Origin: Agriotes lineatus
Lineage: Eukaryota > Arthropoda > Insecta > Coleoptera > Elateridae
Assembly: GCA_940337035.1 (NCBI GenBank)
Contig: OW679195.1
Location: 179,772,015-179,836,014 of the forward strand
DNA length: 64,000 nucleotides
Direction: 5' to 3'
Shown here: positions 58,454 through 64,000 of the stretch, one piece after another
How the letters are laid out: the number at the start of each line of letters is the position of its first letter
Position numbering within the stretch: the first letter of the stretch is position 1
Notes under the pieces: model-generated
Database searches by the model: none
What the model saw: only the letters and a program-made list of their open reading frames with translations
Told to the model about the DNA's origin: nothing
Position numbers and translations under genes: made by a program

Positions 58454-59237
58454 CACCGGGTGAATATTCCAAAACCGAACATAGGCAATTAACATGGGAA
58501 AAAGGTTTTTCGCAGATTGCTGCTCCCCATTTTAACTTAAGAGGGTTTATAATGACACCAATCGAAAAAAAATTTTTTTTTCATCTAATGAATTGCGAAT
58601 TAGTTAATTTTCAGTTGTATTTCTTTATTATTTTATCGAAATTAAACGGGGTTGCGCGCGCTATTGCGCGGTCTGTCCTCAATTTACCACCATTTTTAGG
58701 CTTATTACGTTGGGCCATTCCGTTCTGTTACACACTCCGCCCCTGCCTCCCTCTGCCTTCCACCTGACCAAAGAAGGGGGCCCTCGGGGCTCCACCCCTC
58801 TCTAAGGGGCCTCCGGGGCTTCGCTCCTCTCCAAGGGGGCCCCCAGGGCTCCGAATTTCTCCAAGGGGGCCCTCGGGGCTCCGCTTCTCTCCAGGGGGCC
58901 CTCCAATTGCGTTCAGTAAAGAAAATTGGAAATCTTAAAATTATAGTCGCCAACGGCATAATGAATCTGTCACTTGAATGACGTTTGAATCTATTTATTG
59001 GCTTACGAGTCATGGCTCAACATGCTTTTCCTAATTGAATTTATTGCGAATTTTTGATAAAATAATGAGAAATACAACTGAAAATTAACTAATTCGCATA
59101 TCACTAGATGAGAAAAAAATCTTCTTTCGATTCGTGTCATTATAAACCCTCTAAGTTAAAATGGGGAGCAGCAATCTGCGAAAAACCTTTTTCCCATGTT
59201 AATTGCCTATGTTCGGTTTCGGAATATTCACCCGGTA
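58454..59237. mobile_element. Foldback element with TA duplication nested in repeat copy 2
   Basis: CACCGGGTGAATATTCC on the left is mirrored by GGAATATTCACCCGGT on the right, with TA at each side (58452-58453 and 59238-59239). The arms run about 200 bp (shared GGCAATTAACATGGGAAAAA and CAGATTGCTGCTCCCCATTT). A GC-rich minisatellite lies in the loop. Copy 1 of the host repeat at 13801-13820 preserves the uninterrupted site. Confidence 0.85.
58774..58903. repeat. GC-rich minisatellite, unit 29-30 bp, four full copies
   Basis: Unit AAGGGGGCCCTCGGGGCTCC followed by a variable CGCTTCTCTCC-type end. There are four copies and a partial fifth. It is strikingly GC-rich within AT-rich surroundings. 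Confidence 0.9.
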
Positions 59238-59440
59238 TATGAAGTTTCAACGCCATACCTCTTTTCGTTTTTGAGATATTCTGTTCACAGACAGACAGAC
59301 ACGCAGATTCACACACAGACAGACCAATGAAAAAAATATGTTTTTTGGGTTCAGGGGACTCTAAAACGTGAAGACCTGTTGAAAACTCAATTTCGAATTT
59401 TTGGAGTGAATTCAATACTTCCTTTATTGTAAAAGGAAGT

Positions 59441-59746
59441 ACAAACTGGAAAATTAAAGAAAAATTTATTCAACGTTAATAAGATATCTTACAACAAAAT
59501 CACGTGTGCCACACACATTTCCGCAGAGCGTGCCCATAATAAAACAAACAATAAATGAAAGTTGCCTAGGTAATCACGACTAACGTGGTTTGTGATTGGT
59601 GTATTTCATATCCGCCCGTATGTGGATATGAAATCATATTCGTTCAATAACTACAATTGCCCACTTATCCATTCTGTGGATTGTGAAGAAAATAGAATAT
59701 TTACATGCGGGAGTAGAAAAAATAGTGTATTCCTAGTAAGCAAAAT
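59441..59746. other. No gene recognised
   Basis: Flank between repeat copy 2 and the Gypsy 5' LTR. A short inverted pair (ATTTCATATCC / GGATATGAAAT near 59607-59634) is the only structure seen. Confidence 0.5.
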
Positions 59747-60223
59747 TGTATCGCCGCCGACGTAAAGAAATATGCACACTGAGACCTATTATTCTAGGAG
59801 GATGAGTCGGCGTTGTGTCAACGGTCGGCGTAGTGTCCAAAGGGAACGGTCGGCGTTGTGTCCACAGTCGGCGTAGTGTCCAAAGGGAACGATCGGCGTT
59901 GTGTCCACGGTCGGCGTAGTGTCCAAAGGGAACGGTCGGCGTAGTGTCCACTACAGTGTTGCATTTTCAATTGATTTTTATTTTAAGAGTCGGCGTTGTG
60001 TCCACGGTCGGCGTAGTGTCCAAAGAGGACGGTCGGCGTTGTGTCCACGGTCGACGTAGTGTCCACAGAGGACGGTCGGCGTAGTGTCCAGGGTCGGCGT
60101 AGTGTCCACGGCCAACGGTCGGCGTAGTGTCCACGGTCGGCGTAGTGTCCACGGTCGACGTTGTGTCCAGTCGGCGTAGTGTCCAGGTCCCGTAAAGGAA
60201 TTTATAGATAAATATAGCTAACA
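59747..60223 (+). repeat. 5' LTR of the right-edge Gypsy element
   Basis: It starts TGTATCGCCGCCGACG, ends ATAGCTAACA, and is followed three bases later by a primer-binding site. Most of it is a tandem array. The boundaries are supported by the solo copy at 49810-50290. Confidence 0.8.
59816..60187 (+). repeat. Tandem array (GTCGGCGTAGTGTCCAC)n inside the 5' LTR
   Basis: About 18 units in two blocks separated by an AT-rich spacer at about 59958-59992. Unit variants (GTAGTG/GTTGTG) and the spacer match the solo LTR. Confidence 0.9.
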
Positions 60224-60227
60224 AGTT

Positions 60228-60244
60228 TGGCGCCCAACGTGGGG
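60228..60244 (+). other. tRNA primer-binding site
   Basis: TGGCGCCCAACGTGGGG starts four bases after the LTR end. It begins with TGG, complementary to a tRNA CCA end, and is a form common in Gypsy-type elements. Confidence 0.85.
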
Positions 60245-60479
60245 CTTTAATAAGATTTTTGAAGAGCTAACGGGGGCTTTAACAAGATTGGAACATATAC
60301 CTTTAGGTCGTACTATAATAGAAAGGAGCAATACTGACAATAGTTATACATAACTTTCTGTACTCGTTTATGTAAGTGGAAAAATATCGTCAGAACGTGA
60401 CAAACCAAAGAATTACTTTGAGAATAATACATAAAACGGTATACTTGTGGTAAAAAGGGTTTTACTTTGAGGAATCAGA

Positions 60480-61886
60480 ATGGATGTTGATAGGTTATTG
60501 GTAGACGAGATAGATTATGAATTACGAATACGGGGAGTTGTTTGTAAGGGAAATATGCCGGAAAAGCGTAAATTGCTTAGAGCGCGTATTAGGTTAGAGA
60601 AGACGGGAAATGCTTCGTTCCCGGAAGTAGAATTGAATAACGTAGAAGAATTGGATATATGCAGTAGGAAGCTTGACATTCTTGTGGAAGAGATACTAGC
60701 TTCTGAGTCATTTGTTAGGGGTGGTAATGATTATAAACGTATTCAGACCCGCTTGGTACATATTTCAAATCGACTAGAACGGTTAGTTTTTGAGGGGTCT
60801 TCAGCAGATGATAAAGATGAGCTATATAATAGGTGTTTAGGGGCTATGGACGATCTCGAGTCCAGATTGACATCTGAAAATGAACCTGTAGTTCCTTCTA
60901 GTTCACAAACAGTTAACTTGATGGACCTTGACGATGAGCCATTACAAGCCAATCAATCACCAAACCATTTTAATTATTCAAATGTAATTGATAGTCAACA
61001 GTTTCAAACGTTACCGACACCTATTGGTTTTAACAGCACTAAAGTCATTGATGCTACTCCACGTTATAACAATTACCTTCCGATGAATAAATGGAACCTT
61101 CGTTTCGATGGTCAATCGGGATTGTCTAGTTTCCTAGAGCGTATTGAAGAATTGCGAATGGCGCGTGGGGTTACTAAGGAACAACTTTTTACTTCGGCTG
61201 TTGAATTTTTCACCGATTATGCTTTGATTTAGTATCGATCGGTTAAAAATACTTTGTATAATTGGGACCAGTTAGTTAATGCGTTACGTTCAGCTTTTCT
61301 TCCATGTGATTATGAAGCTTGCTTATGGGATGAAATACGCAATCGTACTCAGGGGGCCGATGAACCCGTGACCGTATTTGTGTCGATAATGGAAAACTTA
61401 TTCCATCGGTTACCATCGATGCCTTCTGAAACAAAGCGCCTTAATCTAATACGTAGGAATTTATTACCACATTTCCAAACCCAACTGGCTTTAGAGAACA
61501 TAGTTTCCTTTTCACAATTACTTCGAGTGTGTAAAGCTGTTGAAGATGCACATGTGCGTGCACAACGGTTCCGTGGACCTCCCACTCAGGGAAATCGAAT
61601 GTTAGAACCCGATCTAGCCTATCAAAAGCCGAAATGTAATGCTAGGATTCATACAGTGAATGTATCCTCAAATGAGGGTTACGTTCAAACTCGTAGTAAT
61701 AACCCACCGAACGTAATCAATTCAACCAAGCCTTCTGATTTGAGATGTTGGAAATGTGATAAACCGAATCATTTTGCGCGTAACTGTTCAGCAAATAGTA
61801 AACAATATTGCTATGGTTGTGGACGACCTGATTTTACTGTCCGTACATGCCCTTCATGTTCGGGAAATGGGGGTCGACGCCGCTAG
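60480..61886 (+). pseudogene. Gypsy gag with CCHC knuckle, one nonsense codon
   Basis: ATG at 60480 opens a gag of 468 codons, interrupted once by TAG at 61230-61232 in the same phase. The N-terminal part is charged and helix-rich. The capsid-like core spans the stop: NKWNLRFDGQSG, then FLERIEELRMARGV, then NTLYNWDQLVNALRSAFLP and VTVFVSIMENLF. The C-terminus has a classical knuckle CWKCDKPNHFARNC and a second Cys cluster (CYGCGRPDFTVRTC) with no His at the usual place. Everything else is open, so the stop looks recent. Gag ends at TAG 61884-61886 and overlaps pol. Confidence 0.88.
61862..61868 (+). promoter_or_regulatory. -1 ribosomal frameshift slippery site (G GGA AAT)
   Basis: In the gag phase the heptamer reads G GGA AAT, a correctly phased X XXY YYZ slippery sequence, 15 bases before the gag stop. 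A shift of -1 enters the pol frame, which is open from here to the window end. GGGG follows at once, but no pseudoknot was worked out. Confidence 0.75.
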
Positions 61887-64000
61887 ACGACCGAATAGCG
61901 CGGTGTCAAATAAATTCTTCGGTCAATGTTGTAAATAATTCGGATTTTAGTTCTAAAGCTGTTTTAGATTATATTTTAAGTCACGCAGGTCCTGATGAGA
62001 GACCGTATCTTAAAGTTTCAATTTTTGGTAATGAGATTCTTGGATTGTTAGATTCGGGTGCTTCGCATACTGTTGTTGGTAGAAAGGGATGGGAGCTGTT
62101 GAAAGGTCATTGTAGGCTTACACCAAGTAAAGATAGGACATGTAATGTTGCTGACGGTGCAGAATGTCAAATATTAGGTATAGTTACAGTACCACTTATG
62201 CTTCGCGATAGAGTTTGTACTTGTGAGTTATTAGTTGTGCCTTCCGTACCCCATACATTGATTTTGGGATGCGATTTTTTGCGTAGAATGGGTATTGTAA
62301 CCGATCTTAGAATTAACGAATGGACCTTCTCGAAAGATCACTTGATCCCGGAAGTTAATGCAATACAGGCTGTAGAACATTTATCTGAAGTTCAGCGAGA
62401 ACAATTAGATTGTTTTGTCAAAGAAGTTTTTAGTAAAATGGGAAATAAGTTAGGATGCACTCATCTTGTTGAACATGAGATTAAAACCACCTCGTCGCCT
62501 ATTAAGCAGCGATATTATCCTATTTCTCCTGCTCTGCAGAAACAGGTAGATCTTGAGTTAAAGAAAATGTTGGATGAGGGAGTGGTAGAACCTTCGACTT
62601 CTGCTTGGTCATCTCCAATAGTAATGATTAAAAAGAAAGATGGTAGTTATCGGTTCTGTGTTGATTATCGCCAACTTAATAAGGTCAGTCAACCTGATGC
62701 TTATCCTATTCCATATGTATCAAGTACTTTGGATAAACTTCGTGACGCACATTATCTTACGACTCTTGATATTAAATCCGCATATTGGCAGATACCTGTG
62801 GCTGTTTCTTCACGCCCTTTAACAGCGTTTACTGTGCCTAATAGGGGGTTATTTCAATTTCGCCGCCTACCGTTTGGTTTGCATACGGCGCCGGCAACGT
62901 GGCAACGCCTAATTGATAGGGTTATTGGTGCTGATTTGGAACCATATGTCTTTACGTATCTTGACGATATTGTAATCTGTACGCCAACTTTCGAAAAACA
63001 TCTTTCTACTCTTCGTGAGGTTGTGTCTCGGTTATTAGCTGCTGGTCTTACTTTAAGCCAAAATAAATGTCATTTTTGTAAGCCAGAACTTAAGTATCTC
63101 GGTTATGTAGTGAATTCACGCGGTTTATTAGTAGACCCAGAAAAAGTTGATGCAATTAATCGTATTCCTACTCCTGTGTCAGTGAAGGAAGTACGTCGTG
63201 TAATTGGTATGGCGTCATGGTACCGTCGCTTTGTTCCGAATTTTTCTTCACTTATCGGACCTCTTACATCCTTGCTCCGCAAGAATGCGAAATTTTTCTG
63301 GGATAGTAATTGTGAACGAGCCTTCAGTGATATTAAAGAACATTTGATATCTGCTCCGATATTAGCTTGCCCTGATTTTTCTGTACCCTTTGTTATTCAA
63401 ACGGATGCTTCTGGTTATGGTATTGGTGCCGTACTTACTCAACATAAAGCTGATGGAGAGAAAGTTATATGTTACATTAGTCGGTCGCTTACTAGAAACG
63501 AACGAAATTTTAGCACAACAGAGCGTGAATGCCTCGCTGTCCTTTTTGCTATTGAAAAACTTAGACCATATATTGAGGGAACTAAGTTCACGGTAGTAAC
63601 TGATCATTATAGCTTAAAATGGCTTAATAGTATTAAAGGCCCTGTTGGTCGTATCGCTCGATGGGCAGTTCGCCTTCAACAATATGATTTTGACATTATT
63701 CATCGAAAAGGTAAAGAACATGTTGTGCCTGACACTTTGTCTCGTGCTGTTCCTGTCATTGATGCTATTAACGTTCAGTTTGGTCCTGCTGGTAATCCAT
63801 GGTATCATCGTATGTGTCGATTTGTTATTAACAATCCTCGAAAATTTCCCCATTGGAGAGTTAGTGACGGTCAATTGTATAAATATGTTCGAACCGATTA
63901 TCCAGACTTGGCAGATGATGAAGATCATTGGAAACTGGTTGTTCCACAGACTCAACGCCAAGAAGTTATCAAACAAAATCACGATATTCCGACCGCTGGT
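61862..64000 (+). CDS. Gypsy pol (protease, RT, RNase H, start of integrase), runs off the window
   Basis: 713 codons are open in the -1 frame relative to gag, with no stop before the window end. The protease has LLDSGASH and a TLILGCDFLR flap-end block. RT follows: VEPSTSAWSSPIV, then FCVDYRQLN, TLDIKSAYWQIP, LPFGLHTAPATWQR and the catalytic YLDDIVI. RNase H: TDASGYGIGAVL, then TERECLAVLFAIE, then VTDHYSLKWL. The last residues enter the zinc-binding region before the integrase core. All catalytic residues seen are intact. Translation as Gag-Pol would use the slippery heptamer. The gag nonsense codon would block this copy, but pol itself shows no decay. Confidence 0.92.

Larger units (their letters stand above)
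58148..59440 (-). mobile_element. Repeat family with ACTTCCTTTTAC ends, copy 2 (interrupted)
   Basis: Reverse-complemented, it matches 13602-14150 along its length: ACTTCCTTTTAC, the AAAGGAAGTATTGAATTC block, the GTCTGTCTG microsatellite, the AACTTCATA block and the ACACCCGGTATA block. It lacks roughly the last 100 bp of copy 1. A foldback of about 790 bp interrupts it at 58454-59237. Confidence 0.82.

Noticed and set aside
1..64000. CRISPR arrays, bacterial operons, tRNA or rRNA genes
   Set aside because: None seen. The tandem arrays have contiguous units without regular spacers, and all recognisable genes are eukaryotic mobile-element genes.

Overview
The window is AT-rich animal DNA, most likely from an insect. 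The evidence is the mix of elements: Jockey-type and other non-LTR retrotransposons, Ty3/Gypsy and Bel/Pao LTR elements, hAT, Tc1/mariner and Mutator-like DNA transposons, a Penelope remnant, short GT-AG introns of 58 to 154 bases, and many foldback repeats. No host gene can be called with confidence. The window looks like a large intron or intergenic desert filled with mobile elements of many ages. Most calls are by eye from protein motifs, terminal inverted repeats (TIRs) and target-site duplications (TSDs).

Layout. 0-0.7 kb: tail of a decayed Bel/Pao pol and the start of its LTR. 3.5-5.9 kb: a LINE remnant, then hairpin-bearing direct repeats and a foldback. 6.9-8.5 kb: dispersed repeats and an LTR-like stretch. 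13.5-14.9 kb: a hAT-type element with a perfect 8-bp TSD, split by a second repeat. 16.3-17.7 kb: a decayed Jockey on the minus strand. 20.8-26.5 kb: a stack of transposons. A Mutator-like element (9-bp TSD) contains a hAT element (8-bp TSD), which contains a second hAT with a BED-finger transposase (8-bp TSD); a 91-bp MITE sits alongside. 26.8-28.4 kb: a 5'-truncated Jockey with an open reverse transcriptase and poly(A) tail. 28.4-35.4 kb: LINE fragments and a 5'-truncated Gypsy copy. 35.5-36.9 kb: a mariner-like relic and a MITE. 37.8-40.3 kb: an LTR leader, a 260-bp palindrome and a 744-bp foldback. 41.6-43.5 kb: a LINE with RNase H. 45.4-48.5 kb: a Jockey tail and a Penelope remnant with a hammerhead-like motif. 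49.8-50.3 kb: a solo LTR. 50.9-53.2 kb: a multi-exon Mutator-like transposase ending in a RING finger. 54-56.3 kb: a THAP remnant, a tandem intron-exon duplication, a Tc1-like element and a LINE tail. 56.4-59.4 kb: minisatellites and nested foldbacks. 59.7-64 kb: a nearly intact Gypsy element that runs off the window.

Two protein architectures stand out. (1) The Gypsy copy at 33.1-34.95 kb carries, in frame right after the pol stop, an ADP-ribose-binding macrodomain of the OARD1/TARG1 type followed by a CCCH zinc finger. This frame crosses the polypurine tract and runs about 70 codons into the 3' LTR. (2) The transposase at 50.9-53.2 kb appears to join a MULE DDE domain to an acidic linker and a RING-like finger. 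In both cases a transposon carries a domain that in other proteins acts in ADP-ribose or ubiquitin signalling, so both are candidates for element-encoded modifiers of host responses. That role is inference.

The Gypsy element at the right edge shows how such elements are expressed: LTR with a tandem array, primer-binding site, gag with a CCHC knuckle, a canonical -1 slippery heptamer, then pol in the -1 frame.
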